Assembly: GCA_022511485.1 (NCBI GenBank) | Contig: JAFLUJ010000156.1 | Location: forward strand, 1-22,032 | Direction: 5' to 3' | Origin: Oscillospiraceae bacterium | GTDB lineage: Bacteria > Bacillota > Clostridia > Oscillospirales > Ruminococcaceae | Length of the DNA: 22,032 nucleotides | Part shown: positions 1-7,127 of the stretch, piece after piece | How the letters are laid out: the number at the start of each line of letters is the position of its first letter | Numbering within the stretch: position 1 is the first letter of the stretch | Notes under the pieces: model-generated | The model's database searches: none | What the model was told of the DNA's origin: nothing | The model's input: the letters and a program-made list of their open reading frames with translations, nothing else | Program-made: the position numbers and the translations under genes

Positions 1-132
1 CGGCGTGGCGGCGCAGCCGCCTAGGAAGCCGTTCAATACTAATCCCGCCAAAACCTACGGTTTTGGCAAGCCACCTGAAACAGGTGGCTCAAAAAATAGA
101 CTTTGTCTATTTTTTGACTTGGGATTAGTATT
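1..132. repeat. Hairpin-rich dispersed repeat, longest copy (multi-stem structure)
   Basis: The segment opens with GGCGGC-GCA-GCCGCC (7-21), followed by the core shared with three other places in the window (GGAAGCCGTTCAATACTAAT..CCCGCCAAAA). A perfect 12-bp inverted repeat (35-46 with 121-132) encloses three perfect hairpins with three-base loops: 48-55/59-66, 69-77/81-89 and 90-101/105-116. As RNA or as extruded DNA this makes a four-way multiloop. No ORF of note lies inside. It may begin before the window. It is read here as a non-coding mobile or structural repeat; a mobility mechanism is not shown. Confidence 0.8.
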
Positions 133-167
133 ATAAGTCTGTACTGCTTTCAATTGCAAATATTTTT

Positions 168-211
168 GCAAAAAATCTCCGCCATGTGGGAAATAGCACA
201 TAACGGAGATT
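168..211 (-). terminator. Rho-independent terminator of the small membrane protein gene
   Basis: On the minus strand AATCTCCG (211-204) pairs with CGGAGATT (181-174), with an inner ATGTG/CACAT stem, and is followed directly by a run of six T. It lies about 30 bases past the stop at 244. Confidence 0.75.
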
Positions 212-243
212 ACTATTTTCCAATGTCAAAACGACTTATTTTG

Positions 244-519
244 TTAAAGAGTGAGCATTCCCATCTGGAGCATAACTCCAAGAGCTGAATTGGCAGCTGC
301 TAAGACCAGAGCAATTATATTAATAACAATTGCGTATGTTGTCTTGTGTGTATGACGCTTGCTAATGCTCATTACCAGACTGATAATGCTGCATGGATAT
401 GTGACGATCGGCAGCAGCAGTGCAAATACCGCTCCGATAATCATAAGAACAAGACCCGGTACATGGATCTTCTTCCCGGCGTTTGTGTTTTCGTTGTAGG
501 TGTTGTAATTGTTTCCCAT
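244..519 (-). CDS. Small two-helix membrane protein (DUF4190-like)
   Basis: A 91-residue protein with an Asn/Thr-rich polar N-terminus (about 20 residues), then a hydrophobic segment (about 22-50), a short basic loop with KRHTHK (about 54-59), and a second hydrophobic segment (about 61-85). The layout resembles small DUF4190-type membrane proteins, but I cannot assign a function. The start is fixed by AAAGAGG seven bases upstream. Its own promoter (598-626) carries a LytTR-type direct repeat just upstream, and a terminator follows the stop, so it looks like a single-gene unit controlled by the neighbouring LytTR regulator. It could be a self-protection or signal-related membrane peptide; that is inference from context only. 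Confidence 0.7.
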   Translation of the reverse strand: MGNNYNTYNENTNAGKKIHVPGLVLMIIGAVFALLLPIVTYPCSIISLVMSISKRHTHKTTYAIVINIIALVLAAANSALGVMLQMGMLTL

Positions 520-549
520 AATAAAACCTCTTTCTTAAAATTAATATTG

Positions 550-589
550 AAAGCGGAATATATCCAATTATTTCATTGATCTCCGCTTT
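550..589 (-). other. Stem-loop in the 5' leader of the small membrane protein gene
   Basis: AAAGCGGA (550-557) and TCCGCTTT (582-589) form a perfect 8-bp stem that would sit at the very 5' end of the transcript predicted from the promoter at 598-626. It may stabilise the mRNA; no known regulatory RNA was recognised. Confidence 0.45.
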
Positions 590-597
590 ATACCTTG

Positions 598-626
598 ATT
601 GTAACATAAAATTTTCTGAACAACAA
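598..626 (-). promoter_or_regulatory. Promoter of the small membrane protein gene
   Basis: Minus-strand -35 TTGTTG (626-621), 17-bp spacer, -10 TACAAT (603-598). The -35 is weak, as expected for an activated promoter, and a 21-bp-period repeat lies ten bases further upstream. Confidence 0.55.
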
Positions 627-635
627 TAGACTTCC

Positions 636-665
636 GGTGAACGGTCGCTATTCGGTGGTGAACGG
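636..665 (-). promoter_or_regulatory. LytTR-type direct repeat operator (copy A)
   Basis: GGTGAACGG occurs at 636-644 and 657-665 on the plus strand, exactly 21 bp apart. Read on the minus strand as ACCGTTCAC it matches the AgrA/LytTR consensus [TA][AC][CA]GTTN[AG][TC]. The nearer copy starts ten bases from the -35 at 621-626, the same offset as at the metalloprotease promoter. Confidence 0.65.
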
Positions 666-682
666 TTATATCTCTAAAAATA

Positions 683-1270
683 TTATGGTAAAAACCAGTA
701 AGAATTTAATCCGGACATTTGCTGCACGCTTCCGGAAGGCATCTGGGTCAGGGCATTGAATATATTGACATAATCCCCGCTTCCTCCGGTAAATGAAACT
801 AATGAGAATGTCCACAAAATATCTTTTATTGCGTTTTTATCCGGTATAAAAATGCATACAAGAAAAGGCAGAACGCCGAAAAAGATCGTGGGACAAGCAC
901 TCATCCATATAAATCTGGATTTTGAAATAGGACACGTCGAATGCACAAAAGCCATAAACTGCTTTGGTGCAATATAAAACCCCACTTCGTCATTTTTTCC
1001 CCAGCAAAGTGCGTGCAGAAATTCGTGGGGTATTATACTCGGAAAAAACAGATATATTCCGAGTATGTTAAAAGAATTTATCGGAGGATAGTCCAATACA
1101 ATTTCAGAAATTTTAAATAAAATAATTAATGTTACGATTGAGATCAATAATGTCAGTACAAAAATTTGTGCCATTTTATTTGGCTCTTTGAATTTCACTG
1201 CGTTGTCCGGAAGTGTTCCCACCGGTAATTGTTCTTCATTTTTATAAATCCCTTTGTAAACTAATTTCAT
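683..1270 (-). CDS. DUF3267-type membrane zinc metalloprotease
   Basis: A 195-residue protein with four or so hydrophobic segments (about 33-52, 66-82, 120-142, 148-163). The zincin motif HEFLH (about residues 82-86) sits at the end of the second membrane segment, as in the DUF3267 putative zincin family, in which intramembrane or membrane-edge proteolysis is presumed; substrates are not known for most members. A later GGSGDYVN segment could supply the third metal ligand. The start is ATG behind a GGGG-type ribosome binding site. It has its own promoter with a LytTR operator. Because it stands beside two peptide-sensing-type kinases, processing of a signal or of a regulator is an attractive but unproven role. 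Confidence 0.75.
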   Translation of the reverse strand: MKLVYKGIYKNEEQLPVGTLPDNAVKFKEPNKMAQIFVLTLLISIVTLIILFKISEIVLDYPPINSFNILGIYLFFPSIIPHEFLHALCWGKNDEVGFYIAPKQFMAFVHSTCPISKSRFIWMSACPTIFFGVLPFLVCIFIPDKNAIKDILWTFSLVSFTGGSGDYVNIFNALTQMPSGSVQQMSGLNSYWFLP

Positions 1271-1324
1271 ATTTATCCCCCATTGCTAATTGATCATTTT
1301 AGTTCAATATCAGCTTATATCTCA

Positions 1325-1353
1325 TTTATACCATAAGCCGGTCTCAATTACAA
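1325..1353 (-). promoter_or_regulatory. Promoter of the metalloprotease gene
   Basis: Minus-strand -35 TTGTAA (1353-1348), 17-bp spacer, -10 TATAAA (1330-1325), about 55 bases upstream of the ATG. Confidence 0.55.
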
Positions 1354-1362
1354 TAGGTTTTC

Positions 1363-1392
1363 GGTGAACGGTCATTATCAGGCGGTGAACGG
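1363..1392 (-). promoter_or_regulatory. LytTR-type direct repeat operator (copy B)
   Basis: GGTGAACGG at 1363-1371 and 1384-1392, 21 bp apart, each preceded by CG or GCG. The motif, period and ten-base offset from the -35 are the same as at 636-665. Confidence 0.65.
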
Positions 1393-1401
1393 CAGACAAA
1401 T

Positions 1402-2673
1402 TCAGATTTTGGGCAAAACAAGCTCTGCGGAAAAATACTTTTCATCACATGAATATGTAATTTCCCCGTTGTTCTTTTCAGCGCAGTTCCGGGCGTTATA
1501 AGTGCCATGTCCATGATTGGCTTTGTCTGTTTTTTCTGTTATAAGTTCGTTGTTTGTTATGTTTACCTTGTGATCTATGGCGTTTTTTACTTCGCAGAAG
1601 AAATTTCCTCCGATAAATCTGAACGAAACTATAACGAGCTTTTCTTCCGATCTTCCGGCTGCGTTAAAAGCGTTGTCAAACAGATTGGAAAAGATAGTAC
1701 ATATATCCATATTGCTTAAACTGATCTTATCGGGGACTTTACCCTCGATCTCATATCTGACCTCCGGATATTTTTCTGCTGCATCATTCAAGATCGCATT
1801 TATCATATCGTTGCCGGTGCTTATAGTTGGTCGGAGCTCGGAAAGGGACGCTCCTATTTTGTCGAAATATTCCCTCAGCTCATCATACTGACCATTCTCA
1901 AAAAGCAGATACATACAGTTGATATGATTGCTTATGTCATGCCGAAATTTTATAGTATCCCTGTCCTTTTGCAGAAGCATAGTGTAGTAATTCTCCTGAC
2001 TTTTCAAAAGGTTTTCATTGATCTCGGATATATTTTTATAATGATTTTTTGATGTATAGTTTACTATCATAACAACAGACAGGATCAGAAATATTATTCC
2101 GCTGATACACAGCAATATCTGAAATATATTTGCCATTCCCTCAATATATAAAAATCCAGTTATAAATCCCCCGATAGATATTTCGCCGAGCAGTATAAGT
2201 ATCAGGTAAAATATACCGATACGTCCATTTTCACGATAAATATTACGCTTTCTGTTTATAACCGAAAAAACTGAAATAATAATAACAAAAAATATACTTA
2301 TTGAATTTGAAATTATATGATCCAGTCCTTTTTTCTCCAATATATTAATATCATAGCCAAACAGAAGCATAACAGAAACTGAAAGCATATCAAGTATAGA
2401 TATCCCTGTATATGTAACAATAGTGTACATCGTTTTTCCTTTGCCCGATAAGATCAATATTGTAAAAGCAACACAAGTATATGAGCTTAGCGGCACGAAT
2501 TCATTAACAGGTAAGGAACAGAAAACGGCAATAAGAATCAGTGCTGCGGAAAAATAAATCAGTATTTGCCTGACCGGTTTTAATCTGAATTGCAGCACAA
2601 TATACATGAGGGGAAACAGTTTAATAAATTCGATAAGAGAAATAAGAAATTCATATGCAATGGCTTTTAACAT
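1402..2673 (-). CDS. GHKL sensor histidine kinase, AgrC-like (pair 1)
   Basis: A 423-residue protein. About six or seven hydrophobic segments fill residues 1-205, followed by a coiled linker and the kinase core. The H-box is KFRHDISNH (phosphorylatable His about 245), the N-box is NLFDNAFNAA and the G-box is HGHGTYNARN. This is the HPK10/GHKL type that usually senses secreted peptides at the membrane. The ATG at 2673 is chosen over a further-upstream start because GAGGTGG lies five bases before it and overlaps the stop of the regulator gene, implying translational coupling. The partner is the LytTR regulator at 2684-3394. No AgrB/AgrD-like signal gene lies in the window, so the ligand is unknown. 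Confidence 0.9.
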   Translation of the reverse strand: MLKAIAYEFLISLIEFIKLFPLMYIVLQFRLKPVRQILIYFSAALILIAVFCSLPVNEFVPLSSYTCVAFTILILSGKGKTMYTIVTYTGISILDMLSVSVMLLFGYDINILEKKGLDHIISNSISIFFVIIISVFSVINRKRNIYRENGRIGIFYLILILLGEISIGGFITGFLYIEGMANIFQILLCISGIIFLILSVVMIVNYTSKNHYKNISEINENLLKSQENYYTMLLQKDRDTIKFRHDISNHINCMYLLFENGQYDELREYFDKIGASLSELRPTISTGNDMINAILNDAAEKYPEVRYEIEGKVPDKISLSNMDICTIFSNLFDNAFNAAGRSEEKLVIVSFRFIGGNFFCEVKNAIDHKVNITNNELITEKTDKANHGHGTYNARNCAEKNNGEITYSCDEKYFSAELVLPKI

Positions 2674-2683
2674 TATATCCACC

Positions 2684-3394
2684 TCACATTGCCCTTGCGT
2701 GTTTTTTGATGTACTCAAAAAACACTGCTTTAAAGGCGGAAGCGTTGCGTCTTGACAGTGTAAGCTGTTTTGAATAATGATCTACCGTTACTGTCCCGTC
2801 CTTTGAGAAATCGGAAATATACATCAGAGAAACTATCAGTGATTTGTGTATCTGAAAAAAATGCTCTGTACCTATCTGCTCCTTCCAGTATTTAAGGGGC
2901 TTGTCCGTATCATAGACTTTTTTATTTTTATCGTATATATATGTTCCGTCGCCGTATGCTTCAAAATAGACCACATCGGTGAGCTTCATATAAATTGATT
3001 TGCCCTTCTCGCTGATAAGGATATGCTCCGTATTAAGGATCTCCCTTTCAGCGGCAGAAAAAGCCTCGTTGAATTTTTCTGTATCTATGGGTTTGTCCAG
3101 GAACCGGAAAGCCTTCACCTTAAAGGCGTCGGGCATAAATTCGGTATGGCTTGTGAGGAAAATAATTATTCCGTCATAGTTTTTTTCACGCAGCAGAGCG
3201 GCAGTTTTCATTCCGCTTAACCCCGGCATTTCAATGTCGAGAAACAATATGTTGAAGTCAGGAGTTGCCTTTATCAGATCATCGCCGGAATTATAGCGTA
3301 CTATTTCGTATTCATTGCGTCCGCTGTTAAGCTTTGATATAATGTCGTCAATTATAATATCCTCATCATCACAAACAGCAATTTTAAGATTCAT
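2684..3394 (-). CDS. LytTR-family response regulator, AgrA-like (pair 1)
   Basis: A 236-residue protein. The receiver domain (about 1-120) has acidic residues D9/D10, phospho-acceptor D53 in FLDIEMPG, T81 in LTSH and K101 in LDKPI. A LytTR DNA-binding domain follows (about 135-232), with the typical FFQIHKSLIV and LTLSRRN segments. I use the ATG at 3394, which opens directly on the conserved receiver strand and has GGGG seven bases upstream; a TTG start at 3409 is possible. It is first in an operon with the kinase. Its own promoter carries a tandem 9-mer with LytTR spacing, so it is probably autoregulated and is the best candidate to control the two genes downstream (683-1270 and 244-519). 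Confidence 0.9.
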   Translation of the reverse strand: MNLKIAVCDDEDIIIDDIISKLNSGRNEYEIVRYNSGDDLIKATPDFNILFLDIEMPGLSGMKTAALLREKNYDGIIIFLTSHTEFMPDAFKVKAFRFLDKPIDTEKFNEAFSAAEREILNTEHILISEKGKSIYMKLTDVVYFEAYGDGTYIYDKNKKVYDTDKPLKYWKEQIGTEHFFQIHKSLIVSLMYISDFSKDGTVTVDHYSKQLTLSRRNASAFKAVFFEYIKKHARAM

Positions 3395-3423
3395 ATTATT
3401 ACCCCGCAAAAGTATTTGACTTC

Positions 3424-3452
3424 ATTATATCACAATTTTCTTAATATCACAA
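3424..3452 (-). promoter_or_regulatory. Promoter of two-component pair 1
   Basis: Minus-strand -35 TTGTGA (3452-3447), 17-bp spacer, consensus -10 TATAAT (3429-3424). Confidence 0.65.
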
Positions 3453-3453
3453 T

Positions 3454-3484
3454 ACCGTTTACCGCTAATTTGCTGCCGTTTACC
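3454..3484 (-). promoter_or_regulatory. LytTR-type direct repeat operator (copy C, autoregulatory)
   Basis: CCGTTTACC at 3455-3463 and 3476-3484 on the plus strand, 21 bp apart, abutting the -35. ACCGTTTAC fits the LytTR 9-mer consensus at every position. The orientation relative to the promoter is opposite to copies A and B, and it sits about seven bases closer, so the mode of action may differ (repression rather than activation). Confidence 0.65.
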
Positions 3485-3582
3485 TGTTCTTGTATTTCTC
3501 ATCTTCGGTGGTTTCTGTATCTAATTTACACCCATTTAAATGATCTGTCAAGCGTTTTGGCATATCGTGCAAATTTCAGGCA

Positions 3583-3624
3583 CGAAAAGAAAAAAGACGT
3601 GATGTCTTTACAACAGCACGTCCC
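3583..3624 (-). terminator. Rho-independent terminator of two-component pair 2
   Basis: On the minus strand GACGTG (3622-3617) pairs with CACGTC (3601-3596), extended by two G-T pairs, then TTTTTTCTTTT. It lies just past the stop at 3643. Confidence 0.65.
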
Positions 3625-3642
3625 GTTCTGACCGCAAAAAAA

Positions 3643-4962
3643 TTATTTTCTTAATATTACATTACAGCAGAACAGATCATCTTCCTCGTAGAAGTCGCAT
3701 CGTCCGTTATATTTTACCGCAATGTCAGATATTATTTTAGTTCCGAATCCGTGCGACTTGTTGTCTGACTTTGTGGTTTCAAGTGCAGGATTTTCCTTAA
3801 GAACAGATGAATCAATGGTATTCTTTAAGCTGAACGTATAGTTATATCCGTCACAGCTTATTTTAAGATCTATGGATCTATGCTTCGATTTGCTTTTCAT
3901 ACAGGCTGTAACAGCATTTTCAAGCATATTTGAAAGCAAACGGCACAGATCCAGATCATTTATTCCATCGAAGTCCATCACAGATAAGCACGTGGAATCT
4001 ATCCCAAAGGATTTTGCCGCCGAAAGCTTGGCGTTTACTACAGCATTTACAATATCATTTTCGGTTCTTACAAATATTTCGGTTTGTGAAAGTGTATCAA
4101 TGTTATTTTCAATATACTCCATTGCTTTATCGGATTTTTCCTCGGAAAGCAAAGTATGAATGACCGAATAACTGTCTTTAAAATCGTGACGCATTTTTTT
4201 GATAAGATCATATTCGGTATTGGCATTTATAATGTATTGCCTGTTATATTCCTGCTGTAATTTCAATATCTCATTTTCTCTCACAGCAGCATTTTTCTTT
4301 CCTAAGGCAACAAGAAGATAATATACAACAACATTTATAAGTACAATTCCAATAAAAGCAGCTACAATATATGTTCTGCCGGAAGATGAACTGATCTCGA
4401 AGGATGCAAAATTAAGAAATGCACATATAATAATACTTATAGCTAAAACAATAAGTATCAATATCCATTCCATAATTGCCAGATCAAAATTTTTATTATC
4501 ACTGTTTTTAAGTATTTTTAATGAAACACTTGTAGTACATATAATAAGGATCTGTGCTGCGATTGATGTCAATAATCTTTCTGTTCCGTAATTATTTAAA
4601 ATAAATTCCGGTGGGATATTAAACAGGACAGAAAATAAATTTACTGTCAGAACAGAAATTGCTGCCATTATCAGATTCGGAAAAATCACAGCAAATATTT
4701 TTTTCAGCATCGTGCCCTTTAAATGTCTGAGGGAATATGTGAATATTACAGCAGCATATGTAAGTGCATAAAAATGTTCAAATACTGTCAGATAATTCAT
4801 TACGGAAATTGCGGCTGCTGTGATAACAGCATAAATGATACCGGGACTTTTATGAAATTTCCTGTCATGCTTATCGCCAAGATACGCATAAGGAAAAAAA
4901 GCAAGTATGAATCCTTGAAAGAAATTGACTGCGATCTCAAATACTTCCCATAAAATACTCAT
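3643..4962 (-). CDS. GHKL sensor histidine kinase, AgrC-like (pair 2)
   Basis: A 439-residue protein. The N-terminal half has about six hydrophobic segments (to residue 222), then a coiled linker and the kinase core: H-box KKMRHDFKDS (His about 259), N-box NMLENAVTAC, G-box SHGFGTKII. It is the same family as the kinase at 1402-2673 but clearly divergent in the sensor half, so a different ligand is likely. The ATG overlaps the TGA of the regulator upstream (ATGA) and AAGGAG lies six bases before it, showing translational coupling. A terminator follows the stop. Confidence 0.9.
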   Translation of the reverse strand: MSILWEVFEIAVNFFQGFILAFFPYAYLGDKHDRKFHKSPGIIYAVITAAAISVMNYLTVFEHFYALTYAAVIFTYSLRHLKGTMLKKIFAVIFPNLIMAAISVLTVNLFSVLFNIPPEFILNNYGTERLLTSIAAQILIICTTSVSLKILKNSDNKNFDLAIMEWILILIVLAISIIICAFLNFASFEISSSSGRTYIVAAFIGIVLINVVVYYLLVALGKKNAAVRENEILKLQQEYNRQYIINANTEYDLIKKMRHDFKDSYSVIHTLLSEEKSDKAMEYIENNIDTLSQTEIFVRTENDIVNAVVNAKLSAAKSFGIDSTCLSVMDFDGINDLDLCRLLSNMLENAVTACMKSKSKHRSIDLKISCDGYNYTFSLKNTIDSSVLKENPALETTKSDNKSHGFGTKIISDIAVKYNGRCDFYEEDDLFCCNVILRK

Positions 4963-5693
4963 ATTATACTCCTTAAATATAAAGTATACTTTTCATCAAC
5001 GTCTTTCTTGTAATTTCTGCTCATAGCAAGCTTTTTATTTATGATCCCAAGACGAATTTCATTATTGGTATTATCAAAAAAAGATAAATATTTCAAGTTT
5101 ATAATATATCGCTTATGTATCCTTACAAAATCATAGTATGAATATTTTTTCTCACAATCGGATATGTTTTCACGCATTTTTACAGGCTCTGTGAAATTCT
5201 TAATATAATATTTAACATAATGCTTGTCGCTTTCCAAATAAATTATATTATGGATATAAACAGCGTGTCTGCCGGAAATATCATCCTCCAAAATCACCTT
5301 TTCATTCTGCTTCATATGCTTCATCAGTTTCTTTACTATCCGGTCTGCGCTTGAAGAAAGCGGCTCATCACTGTTTTTCTTTATAAAGTGAAAAGGCTGA
5401 AAATCCATACTTTCATAGATAAGTTCGGAATGGCTCGATACAAATATAATAAAGCAGTTGGAAAATTCATCACGAAGTGTTTTGGCAACATCAAAGCCTG
5501 TTATTTCGGGCATATCTATGTCAAGAAAAATAACATGGAACGGCTTCTGCTTGTGCGAATTTATCAGCATTGCACCACTGTCAAACGTCGCTGTTTCAAA
5601 GTCAGATGTGTACGCAGCAAAAACGCTGCTTATCACATTTTTCAAATTATTAAGCATTACGCTGTTGTCGTCGCAGATCCCTATTCTTATCAT
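4959..5693 (-). CDS. LytTR-family response regulator (pair 2)
   Basis: A 244-residue protein. The receiver has D8/D9, phospho-acceptor D58 in FLDIDMPE, SSH as the switch segment and FIKK as the conserved Lys. The C-terminal LytTR domain (about 145-240) has FVRIHKRYI and LAMSRNY. The start at 5693 is preferred to one eleven codons upstream because GAAAGAGG stands seven bases before it and the receiver strand begins at once. It is coupled to the kinase at 3643-4962 by an ATGA overlap. Its promoter (5729-5757) has no recognisable 21-bp-period 9-mer pair, so unlike pair 1 it gives no sign of LytTR autoregulation. Confidence 0.9.
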   Translation of the reverse strand: MIRIGICDDNSVMLNNLKNVISSVFAAYTSDFETATFDSGAMLINSHKQKPFHVIFLDIDMPEITGFDVAKTLRDEFSNCFIIFVSSHSELIYESMDFQPFHFIKKNSDEPLSSSADRIVKKLMKHMKQNEKVILEDDISGRHAVYIHNIIYLESDKHYVKYYIKNFTEPVKMRENISDCEKKYSYYDFVRIHKRYIINLKYLSFFDNTNNEIRLGIINKKLAMSRNYKKDVDEKYTLYLRSII

Positions 5694-5728
5694 ATAAGAA
5701 CCTCTTTCTAAGAAAATTACATACATTT

Positions 5729-5757
5729 ATTATATATAATTTTTTTTATAATTTCAA
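5729..5757 (-). promoter_or_regulatory. Promoter of two-component pair 2
   Basis: Minus-strand -35 TTGAAA (5757-5752), 17-bp spacer, -10 TATAAT (5734-5729), in a very A+T-rich stretch. Confidence 0.55.
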
Positions 5758-5793
5758 CATCATTTTAAATATTTGAGCATTTTAACCTAAGTC

Positions 5794-5821
5794 TTGACAA
5801 AATACGAAAAATGAGTAAAAT
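5794..5821 (+). promoter_or_regulatory. Promoter of the lipoprotein gene
   Basis: TTGACA (5794-5799), 16-bp spacer, TAAAAT (5816-5821), about 50 bases before the ATG at 5870. Confidence 0.6.
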
Positions 5822-5869
5822 AGAAGTATAAAACGTACCAAAACTATTTTAAAAATCAGGAGAGGAATT

Positions 5870-6835
5870 ATGAAATACAAAAAATGGATGACACTCATTC
5901 TTGCACTTGCAATGACTGCGTGTTCGGCGGGCACAAATACAACAAGCATGGCAGAGGAGACATCTTCTCAGCTTACCGAAAGCACACAGTCTGTTACCGA
6001 GCCCGAGACCTCAGAAGAAACGATGACCACAACAGAAGAGGAGACCTCGGAAGAAACAACTGCTGCAACAGAAACCGAGGCTGGATCGGAAGACACCGAG
6101 GAAGAGACAACATCTGCCGGGGAGGGAAATATTCCTGCCGGTGATATGACCGAAGCCCAGATCTGGGCATCTTCCTATGCCGATTTTATATACGGCAAGC
6201 TTGTTCGTGGAGAGGGTTATGAGTTCAACGGTATCCCGCAGGAAATGACGCTTTTAGCTGATGAGGAAGTCGAAAGAGCTTTTATGGGATATACCGATAT
6301 ATTTTTCTGCGACATAGATTTTGATTCTGTACCTGAATTGTTTGTCGGCTCTCACGGAGCAACAGGATGGATGGGTGCGGAGTGTTATGCACTTGACGGG
6401 ACTGTAATCGGTTCAATGACCTGCTCCTCCGGCTTCGAGCTGTATGAGATAGATGGTGTTGCTTATACAGAAGGAGCAAGTGCCAACGGAACTGCAAGCT
6501 ATACCAGACTTACCAGGGGGATGCCCAGCGTAACCACCGTTTATTCGTGGATTGATGAAATATTTACAAGCGTTGAGGTGTACAATAACGATATTCTTGA
6601 AAAGCAGTATGAAAATTTAGACGAGACCGAGACAAATAATATCATTGAAGAACATCTGGGGGTCGATATTGTAAATTATTTCAGATCGTCAGGCGAAAGG
6701 AAAATGCTCCCATATGTCCGTGGCTCTCTGCACGTTCCTGATGTTGAAAATTACACAGTCGAAGATATATATAACTGCTTTGAACCTTATCTTATACTAT
6801 TTTTGAATCAAAACATCGACAAATCAATGTTTTGA
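5870..6835 (+). CDS. S/T/E-rich surface lipoprotein of unknown function
   Basis: A 321-residue protein. Basic N-terminus, hydrophobic core and lipobox MTAC with the lipidated Cys at 18, so it is predicted to be anchored on the outer face of the membrane. Residues about 22-90 form a low-complexity Ser/Thr/Glu linker that should hold the globular part away from the membrane. The globular part contains DIDFDSVPELFVG, resembling the Asp-rich calcium-loop/FG-GAP-like segments common in Ruminococcus exported proteins. AGGAG precedes the ATG. The last codons and the stop fall inside a perfect 14-bp inverted repeat (6803-6840), so the original C-terminus may have been altered. Ligand and partner are unknown. 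Confidence 0.8.
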   Translation: MKYKKWMTLILALAMTACSAGTNTTSMAEETSSQLTESTQSVTEPETSEETMTTTEEETSEETTAATETEAGSEDTEEETTSAGEGNIPAGDMTEAQIWASSYADFIYGKLVRGEGYEFNGIPQEMTLLADEEVERAFMGYTDIFFCDIDFDSVPELFVGSHGATGWMGAECYALDGTVIGSMTCSSGFELYEIDGVAYTEGASANGTASYTRLTRGMPSVTTVYSWIDEIFTSVEVYNNDILEKQYENLDETETNNIIEEHLGVDIVNYFRSSGERKMLPYVRGSLHVPDVENYTVEDIYNCFEPYLILFLNQNIDKSMF

Positions 6836-6840
6836 TTCAA
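6803..6840. repeat. 14-bp perfect inverted repeat overlapping the lipoprotein stop codon
   Basis: TTGAATCAAAACAT (6803-6816) and ATGTTTTGATTCAA (6827-6840) flank a ten-base loop. The TGA stop (6833-6835) is inside the right arm. There is no T run after it, so it is not a classical terminator on the plus strand, though it may still act on mRNA stability. A copy of the dispersed repeat begins 24 bases further on. Confidence 0.8.
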
Positions 6841-6863
6841 CCTACACTTATGTATAATAAGTT

Positions 6864-6900
6864 GTGGCGGCGCAGCCGCCCGGGAAGCCGTCCAATAATT
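6864..6900. repeat. Dispersed hairpin repeat, shortened copy 2
   Basis: GTGGCGGCGCAGCCGCC followed by CGGGAAGCCGTCCAATA matches the first part of the element at 1-132, then diverges. The GGCGGC-GCA-GCCGCC hairpin is intact. The rest of the gap up to 7127 holds A+T-rich DNA and the promoter at 7041-7069. Confidence 0.8.
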
Positions 6901-7040
6901 GTCTGCATATGAAGCGTTCAGAAACATATCCGGCGTTAAATGTGAGGAACATAACGGTTTTTCCAAAAATATTTGTAAAAAACACCATAAATTTGTTGTT
7001 TTTTTTGTAAAAAAAATCACATAAAATATAATGTTTTCTC

Positions 7041-7069
7041 TTGCAATTATTTCAAAAATGTGGTATAAT
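7041..7069 (+). promoter_or_regulatory. Promoter of the membrane protein gene at 7128
   Basis: TTGCAA (7041-7046), 17-bp spacer, TATAAT (7064-7069). Confidence 0.65.
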
Positions 7070-7127
7070 AAATTATGAATATTGAGGTGAAATCGGCGCT
7101 GCTGTGTTTCAGGAGAGGAAGATATTT

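Noticed and set aside
30..40. GCCGTTCAA in the dispersed repeat as a LytTR half-site
   Set aside because: It stands singly with no partner at 21 bp and its last position does not fit the consensus; it is part of the repeat core in all copies.
2673..3409. Upstream starts for the pair 1 genes (2718 for the kinase, TTG at 3409 for the regulator)
   Set aside because: Better-placed ribosome binding sites and conserved N-termini support ATG at 2673 and at 3394.
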